A DNA stretch of 64,000 nucleotides from Flectobacillus sp. BAB-3569 (GTDB lineage: Bacteria; Bacteroidota; Bacteroidia; Cytophagales; Spirosomataceae), in contig NZ_NJFZ01000015.1 in assembly GCF_002270355.1 (NCBI RefSeq), positions 248,001 to 312,000 on the forward strand, in the 5' to 3' direction. A model generated the notes under the pieces. It made no database searches and had not been told where the DNA came from. It was given only the letters and a program-made list of their open reading frames with translations. Below, piece by piece: positions 24,763-33,610 of the stretch. A program made the translations under genes and the position numbers. The stretch's first letter is position 1; every line of letters begins with the position of its first letter.

Positions 24763-27411
24763 CTACTTCAATTTGATTGACCATGTTTCGATATTCTGAT
24801 TATTATGCGTTGTTATGATAAGTTTATTGTAAGAATCCGAATACTGAATGATAGGGGCAGAGCTTGAAATAATAGGCTTGTCGGACACCTTCTCGCCTTT
24901 TTCGTTATACAAATAATAGGATGACCAGCCGTTGAAGATGGCATAAAATCTACGACCGCTTCCTAAATTGTAGTATTTGAGGTATTTACGTCCAAAAGCA
25001 AGATCTTTTATGGAAAAAAGCTCCTTATCATTTTTGTCCAAAACAGTCACTACCTTGTTATTTCCGCGCATTACAACCCAGTCGTTGGGTTTATCGGAGG
25101 CACAAAGTTGGAATTTATATTCTGTATCTGGTCTAAAAAACTGGTTTTTTTGAACCACCTTTCCTGACATATTAACTTTAAAAAATTCGCCTTTTTGTCC
25201 CAAAACTAATATGGCAATTTGCCCATCAGTTTGGTCTAACACAGGTGCTGAGAGGGTTGGAACGCCCGTTTTTACTGGAAATCCAGTGGTAAATTCTCCC
25301 TTTTCGTTCACGATACCCAACAAACCATTTTCTGTAAGACCTACAGTATAAACCTGTCCCTTATAACCAATTGTTGGGAGTGGACCGATACAATTTTCAA
25401 GGGATTTTTGTTTAAAGCTATGGGTTTCCTCTAAATCATCTGATTGTAAACTTACACAAAGACCGTTTGAGGTTATAATATGGATTTGATTATTGGATTC
25501 TGCAACAGCCCAACTAGTTGAGTTAAGTCCTGAAATGTTCGTACTACTATTTACCTCAAAACCATCTTCCTCTCGTTTTAGGATATAGGCTTTTTGGGTG
25601 GTAAGCACCATTAATCGCTGTTTTTTATCGCTACTAGTTTTCAAAAATTGTGGTTCACCCAATATTTTTCCTTGAACTGAGGTAGACCATATTTTTTTGC
25701 CTTCATTTAATAAAACAAGTTGATTTCCAGTAGTTTGGAATAATAATTCTGAGGACTTGGTGGTTGGGTTGACCAACATTAGCGGTTTTCCTGCAACACT
25801 ATAACCATACTGTTTGAGTTTTAGTAATTTATAATCATATTTTCCTGAGGAGCTTCCCTTGTATGAATCACCCTTTAAAAAAGAAAACTTAGATTTCTCT
25901 TCGTTAGACTGATAAACTAAAAAGGTGATACCTGAAGACTCAAAGGTTTCTTTTGACATTTCGTACCAAGGAGAAGGTAGCAAGGCTTGAAGACCAGTTA
26001 GGGCTTTTTGAGGTTCTGAAATCCAAACTAAATTATTTTCTCCAAGTTTTTTGAGTAGTGACTGATGACGACTGCTACTCGACCAAACCTCATTTCTACT
26101 AATACTAAGTAGATATTCTTGTAAAGTACTTAAATCACTTGCTAGAATAACAAAATCCTTATATTCCGTAAAAATACAATTACTAAAACCTGAAAAAATA
26201 GGTCCTAAAACCATTGCTGGAAACTCTCGAACGCCCAAGGCAGTAATCGTGAACGAACCATACGGGATTGCATAAGGTTTTTGTCCTTTGGCATTGGCCA
26301 CTTTTAGGGTAACCTCCTTAAGTAGGTTTTTGATTTCTTTGTTTTGAATAAGTACAATTTTATTGGCTTTGCTGGGATCGCTACCTTCAAGATTTAGTAG
26401 ACTGACACTATTTTGGATATTATCCTGAATCTGCTCAAAATCGATATCAAAATCGCTTTTTGCAGAGTTTTGAAGCTTCAATAAATATTCATCCGATTCA
26501 ATTTGTTTTTGACAATTATCCTTCAATTCACTTGATTGGTCAATACTAATGTTCAGTGCCATGGAGCAAGAATTAGGAATCATATTGCCTACATCAAATT
26601 TTTTGGCTGATTGTGTTCCGAAGATGTCTGGATTGGGACTCACTGAGAATGCCTCTACGCCATAGTTAAGGAAACTATCTTTGAGATACCAAGTCCACGA
26701 CTGAGGCAAAATACGGGCTAAATAAGGAGCAGAGGTACGTTTTTGTTCTACAACTTTTACACCAAATTCTTTGATGGCATGAGCATTCACATGGGTAGTC
26801 ATCAAAGTGGATTCTGTAAAGGTTGATAAATCCTTGAGTGGTAAATTCTGTGCCCAAAAATGCTTTTTACTCAAAAGAATTTCCTCCAATACTAGGGTAG
26901 AAGGACTAATTATGAGAAAATTATCTTTGATGAAAAATGCAATTTCAGTTTTGGTAGAATTAAAAAATATTTCGTGAATCTTTTGTTTCGCCGTAGTATG
27001 AGTAATCAAACGTAAGCCTTCACGGGTTTTGTCCAAGTGAATCAATTGGTCGAGCAGAGGTTCATCTTCAGAAATGAGAGGAATAAAGTAGGCCCAAGTA
27101 ATACGTTCTTTGGCTTGTGGAATATAAGCAAAGTACAATAAGCGATTGGCAAACAGAGCATCGAGCCTTTCACCTTTTAATCCATAATGTTCTAATTCTG
27201 TAGCAATTGGAAATAAAGAATCTGTGAAGGGTAACTCTTGTAATTTACTTTTAATGCTGGCCTCGTTGGGCTGATAGGCTTCCAGCAATAACAGGGTATT
27301 GTCTGGAATAAGATCAGAAATGAGTTTGTTGGTGGCAGTGGTGTTTCTATAAAAGAAAAAACCGCCTATTCCTAAAAGGATTGCAAGTAGGATGAACCAA
27401 TTTTTTTTCAT
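24763..27411 (-). CDS. DUF3352-like membrane-anchored protein, 882 residues
   Basis: The start is the ATG of MKKNWFILLAILLGIGGFFF, a single N-terminal anchor; 25 upstream codons look like leader. The first ~530 residues (TNKLISDLIPDNTLLLLEAY, then paired alpha/beta repeats) resemble DUF3352, in which the protein measures its own substrate-like domains; residues ~560-882 contain repeated strands of the kind IHIITSNGLCVSLQSD and GQVYTVGLTENGLLGIVNEK, which look like a beta-propeller. Function is unknown. It sits 78 bases upstream of the MBOAT gene on the same strand, so it may belong to the acylation system. The DUF3352 assignment is from overall similarity only. Confidence 0.65.
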   Translation of the reverse strand: MKKNWFILLAILLGIGGFFFYRNTTATNKLISDLIPDNTLLLLEAYQPNEASIKSKLQELPFTDSLFPIATELEHYGLKGERLDALFANRLLYFAYIPQAKERITWAYFIPLISEDEPLLDQLIHLDKTREGLRLITHTTAKQKIHEIFFNSTKTEIAFFIKDNFLIISPSTLVLEEILLSKKHFWAQNLPLKDLSTFTESTLMTTHVNAHAIKEFGVKVVEQKRTSAPYLARILPQSWTWYLKDSFLNYGVEAFSVSPNPDIFGTQSAKKFDVGNMIPNSCSMALNISIDQSSELKDNCQKQIESDEYLLKLQNSAKSDFDIDFEQIQDNIQNSVSLLNLEGSDPSKANKIVLIQNKEIKNLLKEVTLKVANAKGQKPYAIPYGSFTITALGVREFPAMVLGPIFSGFSNCIFTEYKDFVILASDLSTLQEYLLSISRNEVWSSSSRHQSLLKKLGENNLVWISEPQKALTGLQALLPSPWYEMSKETFESSGITFLVYQSNEEKSKFSFLKGDSYKGSSSGKYDYKLLKLKQYGYSVAGKPLMLVNPTTKSSELLFQTTGNQLVLLNEGKKIWSTSVQGKILGEPQFLKTSSDKKQRLMVLTTQKAYILKREEDGFEVNSSTNISGLNSTSWAVAESNNQIHIITSNGLCVSLQSDDLEETHSFKQKSLENCIGPLPTIGYKGQVYTVGLTENGLLGIVNEKGEFTTGFPVKTGVPTLSAPVLDQTDGQIAILVLGQKGEFFKVNMSGKVVQKNQFFRPDTEYKFQLCASDKPNDWVVMRGNNKVVTVLDKNDKELFSIKDLAFGRKYLKYYNLGSGRRFYAIFNGWSSYYLYNEKGEKVSDKPIISSSAPIIQYSDSYNKLIITTHNNQNIETWSIKLK

Positions 27412-27484
27412 TCTGATAAAGCAAATTTGAACGTATGTATTTAGAAAGCCAAAGATAAGGCTTTTGTAGGGGCTATCAAAAAGC

Positions 27485-27529
27485 AAACGAGAACAGCTTC
27501 AGATGAAATTCCCAAAACTGTTCTCGTTT
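27485..27529 (-). terminator. Terminator of the flavin oxidoreductase gene
   Basis: AAACGAGAACAG and CTGTTCTCGTTT form a perfect 12-bp stem with a 21-base loop; the minus strand runs into a T-rich stretch. Confidence 0.65.
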
Positions 27530-27615
27530 ATATATTTTGTTGTAGGTAAATGGATGATTTACTTAAGAAAAGGTATTCTATTTCTACAGTTTATCGGCCA
27601 CCCCAATACACTTAT

Positions 27616-29007
27616 TTATTTTCCCCACATCGCATTGGCCGTATCTGGGAAGAACAATGTCAATTCAGGAACACCATGTGCCATTCTGTTGGCCCATTCA
27701 ACACCTTGCATCAACGAGTGATCTTGGTTAGAAACTTCATATTTCCAAGCGCCAAAACGTCCTCGTGAATAAATGTCGTATTTCTCGAGGGCTGGAAGTA
27801 CTTCTTTCAAAATACCATCACGCTCAACAGATGGTGTTGGATAACCATAGTTCGTTGAGAAGATAAATTCTGAAATAATATCATCCTCAGATTCGATGAG
27901 TTTATCTTCCAACATCGCACGAACCGTATCTTTAATCAAAGTTTCTCTGTCAACAGGCTTACATTCCGATTCACTTACCTCTGCCATCAATGACCATTGA
28001 TTTTCGATATCTGGAACGTTGTATGGGCTATAGTTTGAGAATACCGTAATACGATAATATGGGCTATTTTTTTCTGGGAAATACATCCAACATTTAGTAG
28101 CCAAATCAGCTTTTGGTTTACCTTTCAAACCAATACCAATCACGTTGGTAGAAGAGTGTTTCAGACCTTGTGCTTTGGCTGTAATTGTTTCGTCCAAACC
28201 TTCCACTTTGGTAGTGAAAATATCCAATGGCATTGTGTTCATCAAATAGGTATATTCGATTTCACGACCGTCTTCCAAAATCAACTTTTTAGCAATAGGG
28301 TCTACTTTGGCTACTTTAGCGTTTGTCAAGATATTTTCTTCACCTACCAATTTTCCAACGTTTTCCCAGATAGCTCCTGTACCACCATGTTTAGGGAATT
28401 GGAATGTATTGTTTGGACCCCACGAAAGGTCATCCTTATCGAATAGAATATTTTGGGTAACACGTTGCAAATCAGTAACAGCAACACGCTCACCAACCCA
28501 GCTTGCATTCATTTGTGCAGGAGGGAAAGCCCAAACTTTGAAGTTGTATGGCAACATAAATACCTCAGCGAGACCTTCGCCAAATGTATTCATAATCCAC
28601 TCATGAAAGTTGGCAGGTTTTTTACTAGAAGGGTTTTTGTACAACTTGATCAAACCCTCTAAGCATTTCCACATCGTTTCTTTGCTAAGATATTTGATGT
28701 TGTTTTGGAAAGGGTATGGTACAAAACGGTCTTCAATCCAAACCCATGATTCACGTTGGTGAGTCAACCAACCATCTTCGCCCAATGCTTTCATCATTAG
28801 GTCATCGAAATATTTGTAGTGCGAAAATTGTACGTGACCCCCTACATCCCAAGTAAAGCCTTTTTCATCTACGAAACTGGTGGCCAAACCTCCTATATAA
28901 TTTTCTTTTTCAAGTACGATAAAGTCCTTGATACCAAGTTCTTTCAAGCGATACGCTGCGCCAAGACCTGTTGGTCCTGAACCAATGATGACATATTGAT
29001 ATTTCAT
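27616..29007 (-). CDS. FAD-dependent oxidoreductase (amine oxidase / UDP-galactopyranose mutase-like)
   Basis: A 463-residue flavoprotein. The start at MKYQYVIIGSGPTGLGAAYR puts the dinucleotide-binding GxGxxG motif at residue 9, where it belongs, so 29 upstream codons are excluded. FIVLEKENYIGGLATSF, WDVGGHVQFSHYKYFDDLM and WVWIEDRFVPYPFQNNIKYL match the group of NAD(P)-binding flavoproteins related to protoporphyrinogen oxidase and UDP-galactopyranose mutase that accompany surface-polysaccharide genes. The next gene upstream is a GT2 glycosyltransferase, the usual pairing. A sugar-nucleotide ring-contraction or sugar-oxidation role is inferred, not shown. Confidence 0.85.
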   Translation of the reverse strand: MKYQYVIIGSGPTGLGAAYRLKELGIKDFIVLEKENYIGGLATSFVDEKGFTWDVGGHVQFSHYKYFDDLMMKALGEDGWLTHQRESWVWIEDRFVPYPFQNNIKYLSKETMWKCLEGLIKLYKNPSSKKPANFHEWIMNTFGEGLAEVFMLPYNFKVWAFPPAQMNASWVGERVAVTDLQRVTQNILFDKDDLSWGPNNTFQFPKHGGTGAIWENVGKLVGEENILTNAKVAKVDPIAKKLILEDGREIEYTYLMNTMPLDIFTTKVEGLDETITAKAQGLKHSSTNVIGIGLKGKPKADLATKCWMYFPEKNSPYYRITVFSNYSPYNVPDIENQWSLMAEVSESECKPVDRETLIKDTVRAMLEDKLIESEDDIISEFIFSTNYGYPTPSVERDGILKEVLPALEKYDIYSRGRFGAWKYEVSNQDHSLMQGVEWANRMAHGVPELTLFFPDTANAMWGK

Positions 29008-29117
29008 ACAATAATTGCGGCCGAAGTCTTTAGCCTGTTTGTTGTAATTCAGTCCTGTTGTTTGAGGTAAAAAACAACAGCAAAAATTTGACAAAAGAAG
29101 TGAATAAAAATAGAGAA

Positions 29118-29144
29118 TTGGCTTAAGAATAATTCCTAAGCCAA
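29118..29144 (-). terminator. Terminator-like hairpin after the GT2 gene
   Basis: TTGGCTTA-GAAT pairs with ATTC-TAAGCCAA six bases after the minus-strand stop; a T-rich stretch follows after a short gap. Confidence 0.6.
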
Positions 29145-29149
29145 CGTTA

Positions 29150-29890
29150 CTATTTCAATTTTTTGATTTTCGTATTTAGTTCCAAGCGGAAATTCAAAAG
29201 CTCTTTGAAGCTCTGCCAACATACTTTAAGGAGTTTCATTTTTCGGATTGAAACTTCCCCAGTAAGGCGCTCTTTGTGAACAATTGGAATATTGAATAGC
29301 TCTTGACCTGATTTTTTCGCCATAATTGCAATAAAAATATTCGGTGCAAAAGGAGTTGGACTTGGTAATTGTTCCAACAATTTTTTCAAGAAGCTTCCTT
29401 TAATCAAACGGAATGGAATATTGGAATCGAGGATGAATGTTCCGTAAACCAAGAACATACTCCAACGTAATATACGGGTGATAAACAAACGGAAAACCGC
29501 ATCATGACGCACTTGACGATAGCCTAAGATAAAATCAGATTGGGTTCTTTTATCCCAAAGTTTTTTTACATCTTCAGGAATAAATTGGTCGTCTGAGTCT
29601 GTTTGGAATACATATTCAGCACCAATTTCTACTGCTTTTCTATAAGCGTGAACTACCGCATTACCGTGTCCGCCATTTGGTTGGTGAACAACAATTAATT
29701 TAGGATACTGTGGCTGAATTTCGTCAAGAATTTTACCAGTATTGTCTCTTGAACCATCATTCACTACGATCAAGCGGGTATTTTCTCCTGCAAACTCTGT
29801 GTCTAAAAGGTCACTCCAGATTTTTACTACGTCTGCCATGCACTCTTCTTCGTTGTAAGCTGGCATGACGATGGCTAATTTAATACTCAT
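29150..29890 (-). CDS. Glycosyltransferase family 2
   Basis: A 246-residue GT-A enzyme transferring a sugar from a nucleotide donor to a lipid or glycan acceptor. LAIVMPAYNEEECMADVVKI is the opening strand; LIVVNDGSRDNTGKILDEI and HQPNGGHGNAVVHAYRKAVE are GT2 hallmarks; FQTDSDDQFIPEDV holds the metal-binding DxD. There is no transmembrane tail, so it is a soluble or peripheral dolichyl-phosphate-mannose-synthase-like enzyme. It lies directly upstream of the FAD oxidoreductase gene. Confidence 0.93.
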   Translation of the reverse strand: MSIKLAIVMPAYNEEECMADVVKIWSDLLDTEFAGENTRLIVVNDGSRDNTGKILDEIQPQYPKLIVVHQPNGGHGNAVVHAYRKAVEIGAEYVFQTDSDDQFIPEDVKKLWDKRTQSDFILGYRQVRHDAVFRLFITRILRWSMFLVYGTFILDSNIPFRLIKGSFLKKLLEQLPSPTPFAPNIFIAIMAKKSGQELFNIPIVHKERLTGEVSIRKMKLLKVCWQSFKELLNFRLELNTKIKKLK

Positions 29891-29936
29891 TAAAGATTTT
29901 GTTTGTCCAAACAGTTTTGTGCAATCATTTGCATCG

Positions 29937-29944
29937 CAAAAATA
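29937..29944 (-). promoter_or_regulatory. -7 box of the GT2 gene
   Basis: Minus-strand TATTTTTG is an exact TAnnTTTG match 46 bases before the start codon. No convincing -33 TTG was found. Confidence 0.5.
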
Positions 29945-30139
29945 CCTAATTCAGATTGATTTTTGTAATGTAAATTTTAAAAATGAAGAAAACTTAATGC
30001 TGTTTTTATCAAACAGGTGTTTGACTTCATGGCACACAATTCTATTCTCAGTGATCGATTTGTGTTGGTTAGTTAGTAAAAACTGCTGAATGTGAGATTT
30101 GATTCTTTCAAAACACTTGTTTCTTCAGCGCCTTTCGGG

Positions 30140-31252
30140 TTAATAATTAAAGTATTTTTTCAAGTTGTTAACTGGTTTTTCAACGAGAAACCAAGACAAC
30201 GTTGCTATCAAAACAGTGAGCGTAGCATACACCAAGAGCTCAAAGGCAAATCGATGTGTGATGCTTGGTGCAAACTGTTGTAATTTATGTAAAATTCGAA
30301 CCGTAGGATGTGTTGGGTAATTAGTGTGATAGAAGTTGTAAACAAAATTATGATACAAATATAAACCATAACTAATACGCCCAATGTAGGCCGTTACTGG
30401 ATTTTCGAGACAAAATTTCATGATGCCTCCGTAGCCTGATACGGCTCGTAAAATCAAGAAAAAACTCAGGATAGAACCAAAGAGTCTGTCTAAAACCACA
30501 TAGGTAAAACCGTGGTGAACATCCATTTTTAGCGCAACAATATACCCAATATATAACGCAAGGCTCAGGAATAAGTAACTATTTTTGTCCAATTGCTTAA
30601 ATATTGTATCGCGCTTGTAGGTAAACAAATACGCCATCACACCTCCCAAACCAAATGAATCTAAGCAGGTTGGCATCAAAACATACTGGGCAGTCCAATC
30701 TGCATGAAGGAAGAAAAATAATAACCTTAATCCCAATGATAAGGCGATCATTCCCGCAAAAAGCTTAGTGAAATATTTTTTAGGAAGAAATAAAATCAAG
30801 TAGGGAAAAAACAAATAAAACTGTTCTTCCACCGCTAATGACCATAAGTGGTCAATAACACCAATCCATTTATGATAGATGGCAATGTAAAAATTAGTCG
30901 AATATAAAAGTGACCAGCCTATTGTTGCTCTAATATTCGGTACATCAAAAATAAATAACAGAAACAATGCTAAGTAATAGATTGGAAATATTCGAATGGT
31001 TCTTCGAACAATAAATTGCTTTACTGTAAACCAATGACTTCGGCCAATGGCATCGTCTTTTTCTTTTCCTAACATCAAAATTCTGATAATTAGAAAACCA
31101 CTCAAAACAAAGAACATGGCTACGCCCAATGAACCTAATGGAAGGGTATTTCTTTCAGCTAACCAGTGGTCAATTAGCACAAGGCCTACAGCAATTGCTC
31201 GAATGCCATCTAATTGCCCAAAATAGTCATGTTGATTTTTTGTTTGCGTCAT
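30140..31252 (-). CDS. Acyltransferase family 3 (OafA/YrhL-like) membrane protein
   Basis: A 370-residue integral membrane O-acyltransferase. The start is the ATG of MTQTKNQHDYFGQLDGIRAI because a promoter (see next entry) lies downstream of the more distal ATG at 31342. QLDGIRAIAVGLVLIDHW contains the conserved Asp and the catalytic His; LGVAMFFVLSGFLI, RTIRIFPIYYLALFLLF and VEEQFYLFFPYLILF are family signatures. About ten membrane helices follow, with YIGRISYGLYLYHNFVYNF near the end. It acetylates sugars of surface polysaccharides or LPS, fitting the GT2/flavin genes on the same strand. Confidence 0.93.
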   Translation of the reverse strand: MTQTKNQHDYFGQLDGIRAIAVGLVLIDHWLAERNTLPLGSLGVAMFFVLSGFLIIRILMLGKEKDDAIGRSHWFTVKQFIVRRTIRIFPIYYLALFLLFIFDVPNIRATIGWSLLYSTNFYIAIYHKWIGVIDHLWSLAVEEQFYLFFPYLILFLPKKYFTKLFAGMIALSLGLRLLFFFLHADWTAQYVLMPTCLDSFGLGGVMAYLFTYKRDTIFKQLDKNSYLFLSLALYIGYIVALKMDVHHGFTYVVLDRLFGSILSFFLILRAVSGYGGIMKFCLENPVTAYIGRISYGLYLYHNFVYNFYHTNYPTHPTVRILHKLQQFAPSITHRFAFELLVYATLTVLIATLSWFLVEKPVNNLKKYFNY

Positions 31253-31311
31253 CCTTTTCAGAAAATTGAAGTTAACTCGTTCGGGAGAGTTAAATACAGG
31301 TATTGAATAGA

Positions 31312-31342
31312 CAAAAATAGCTTGTTTTTTGTCCTCTGACAA
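31312..31342 (-). promoter_or_regulatory. Promoter of the acyltransferase gene
   Basis: On the minus strand TTG (31342-31340) and TATTTTTG (31319-31312) are 20 bases apart, an exact fit to the Bacteroidota consensus. It lies inside the longer open frame, so the start at 31252 is preferred. Confidence 0.75.
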
Positions 31343-31579
31343 ATCTAAAATTCGACTAGACGTTTACAAAGCAATATTCGACTTATAGCAAATGAATGCT
31401 AACTTATTGATAGAAAGTGTTCTAGCTATCAATGTATTCCCTAAGTGTGGTAGACCGTTCACTAAATTTAAGTAAAAGGGTCATCAACATTACCCGTACA
31501 GAATTGAGTTAGTAAACTAAAAAATAAACGCTGTGAAAGAGGAAAATTATTGAAAAGGTGACAAGCTCGTTTTGTGATA

Positions 31580-33559
31580 CTATTTTTTGATAATTGTAAA
31601 CTCTACTCGTCTATTCAATTTTCTTCTTTCTTCAGTTGCATTACTTGCAATAGGTCTTGTTTGCCCCCAACCTTTGGTCTGTATTCTATCTGCCTGAATA
31701 CCTTGGCTAATGAGATATTTCTTAGCATTTTTTACTCTATCTTCCGAAAGTTGAAGATTTAGTTGAAAGTCACCAAGGTTGTCGGTATGTCCTTCAAAGA
31801 GAATCTCTAAAGTTGGAATTTCTTTCATTGCCTGTGCGATTCTATCTAAATCTCGTAAGGCAGCTTCTGGCAAATCAGCTTTTCCTTGACTAAAAGTTAA
31901 GCTGTTGAGAATACCTTTATTCCCCACCTCTAGTGGAAGAAGGTAGAAGTTCTTCTTAATTTCTTTAAATTCATTTTCGTTCGTTAAATCAACGTAATCA
32001 GTGATGGTTAAATATCCTTTTTTGACAGGGACAATTTCATATTGCTGGTGTAATGGCAGAATTATTTTGAATAACCCCAGACTTGGATTAAAATGGGTTG
32101 AATTCTTTTTCTTATAGTTTTTATTGGTGTACCATTCGACTTCACATTCTACCGCTTTCTGATCTGAGGTTGAGAGAATTTCTCCCATAAGTACCCACAC
32201 TGGCTCAGGCTGTTTGTCTTCTGGTAAAAGTAGTCTAAAAATATCTTCCTTTTGCGAACTACCCTCGTATGTACACATATAGGCGTATTCGCCTGAAGCA
32301 GGAATGGTGAAGAATCCATCCCAATTTGGGGTATTAATTCCTTCTCCTAAATTCTGAGGCTCAGACCAATTAAGCCACGTTTCGTCTAGTCGGGTGGATT
32401 TAAAAATATCATTATCCCCAAACCCAGAAAAACCTCTAGTCGAAAAGTATAAAGTTTTACCGTCCGCCGCAATAAATGGCGTTACATCATGTTCACTTGA
32501 ATTAAGCGTGTTTCCCATATGTCGCGGTTCAGTCCATTCTTCATTATTTTTCTTGAAAGAAACATACAAATCCCTTTTTCCTTTGGTAGTCATACGTTGA
32601 ACAGACATCACCATTACACGACCATCTGCTGAAACGGCAAACTCTGCATTGGGACTGTAATTATAAAAGTTATCAATTTTAACTTCCTCTGGAAATGACC
32701 AACCATTTGGCGTTCGTTTAGAACGGGAGATACCTGGAGCTAATTTCCCGTCTTTTTGATATTTGTTCATCAACAAAACCTCTCTGCCATCAGAAGAAAC
32801 AGCAAATACGGCATTGTTGTCATCGGTATTTAATGGAATGCCAAGATTTTGAGCCTTCGACCAAGTGCCGTCGCTATTTTTGGTACTGTACCAGATATCT
32901 TGATCTTTTTCTTTACCAAATAAGCTGATATAATTACGGGTATAGTAAAGTGTTTTTCCATCGCTGGAAATGACAGGCGCAAACTCAGGATTTTTGGAGT
33001 TGATAGTTTTTCCTAAATTTTCACGAATTACTTTTTTGGGAGCATCAGACGCCACTTTTACATACTGATTAACCACCTGAGAACTATTGGAAATACCTAT
33101 GGCTTCAATTTGTTTGGAAGTTTTCAACGCACTCTTCCGTAGTACAAGTCGAATGGCTTGTACTTTATATTCAGTCACTTTGGGTAAAATAACATTGAAT
33201 AATTTATCCTTCCCCGGAATGAGCGATGCATCTTCCGATATTTCGAAAAGTAGGTGTTCTTTCGAAAGGGCGTCAATGGCCCATACTTGTGCAATCGAAC
33301 CTTGAGGCATCAATTCTGATACCATCACTTGTTTGATACTGAAAGCTGTATCAAATTTCATGGCTAAGGATTCAAATTCGGAAGTAATGGGGGAAAACTT
33401 TAAGGTCGTAGTTGCTGTTTTGGCACGTAGAGGTAAAACAAATTCAGACGAATACTCGATGACAGTATTAGCCCATTTGATAGTTTGTGATGATGCTTCT
33501 TGGGTGAATATGAACAGTGTAACTACTAGAGCAAAACGAAAAAAGAGAGTATTAACCAT
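31580..33559 (-). CDS. OmpA-family protein with PD40 propeller, paralogue 1
   Basis: A 659-residue secreted or outer-membrane protein. After the signal peptide (ending EASSQ) a discoidin-like domain covers residues ~28-160, followed by five or more PD40/WD40-like beta-propeller repeats (EFAPVISSDGKTLYYTRNYI; TPFIAADGKTLYFSTRGFSG; EGINTPNWDGFFTIPASGEY), a short beta domain, and a C-terminal OmpA peptidoglycan-binding domain (LFEGHTDNLGDFQLNLQLSE; GWGQTRPIASNATEERRKLN). It would tie an outer-membrane complex to peptidoglycan. It lies 51 bases downstream of a paralogue of the same layout. Such proteins are often near T9SS cargo or gliding genes; none is adjacent here. Confidence 0.93.
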   Translation of the reverse strand: MVNTLFFRFALVVTLFIFTQEASSQTIKWANTVIEYSSEFVLPLRAKTATTTLKFSPITSEFESLAMKFDTAFSIKQVMVSELMPQGSIAQVWAIDALSKEHLLFEISEDASLIPGKDKLFNVILPKVTEYKVQAIRLVLRKSALKTSKQIEAIGISNSSQVVNQYVKVASDAPKKVIRENLGKTINSKNPEFAPVISSDGKTLYYTRNYISLFGKEKDQDIWYSTKNSDGTWSKAQNLGIPLNTDDNNAVFAVSSDGREVLLMNKYQKDGKLAPGISRSKRTPNGWSFPEEVKIDNFYNYSPNAEFAVSADGRVMVMSVQRMTTKGKRDLYVSFKKNNEEWTEPRHMGNTLNSSEHDVTPFIAADGKTLYFSTRGFSGFGDNDIFKSTRLDETWLNWSEPQNLGEGINTPNWDGFFTIPASGEYAYMCTYEGSSQKEDIFRLLLPEDKQPEPVWVLMGEILSTSDQKAVECEVEWYTNKNYKKKNSTHFNPSLGLFKIILPLHQQYEIVPVKKGYLTITDYVDLTNENEFKEIKKNFYLLPLEVGNKGILNSLTFSQGKADLPEAALRDLDRIAQAMKEIPTLEILFEGHTDNLGDFQLNLQLSEDRVKNAKKYLISQGIQADRIQTKGWGQTRPIASNATEERRKLNRRVEFTIIKK

Positions 33560-33610
33560 AATATTAAATTAGTTAAACTCTCCTTTACAAAAATAATACC
33601 AGAAAGGAGC

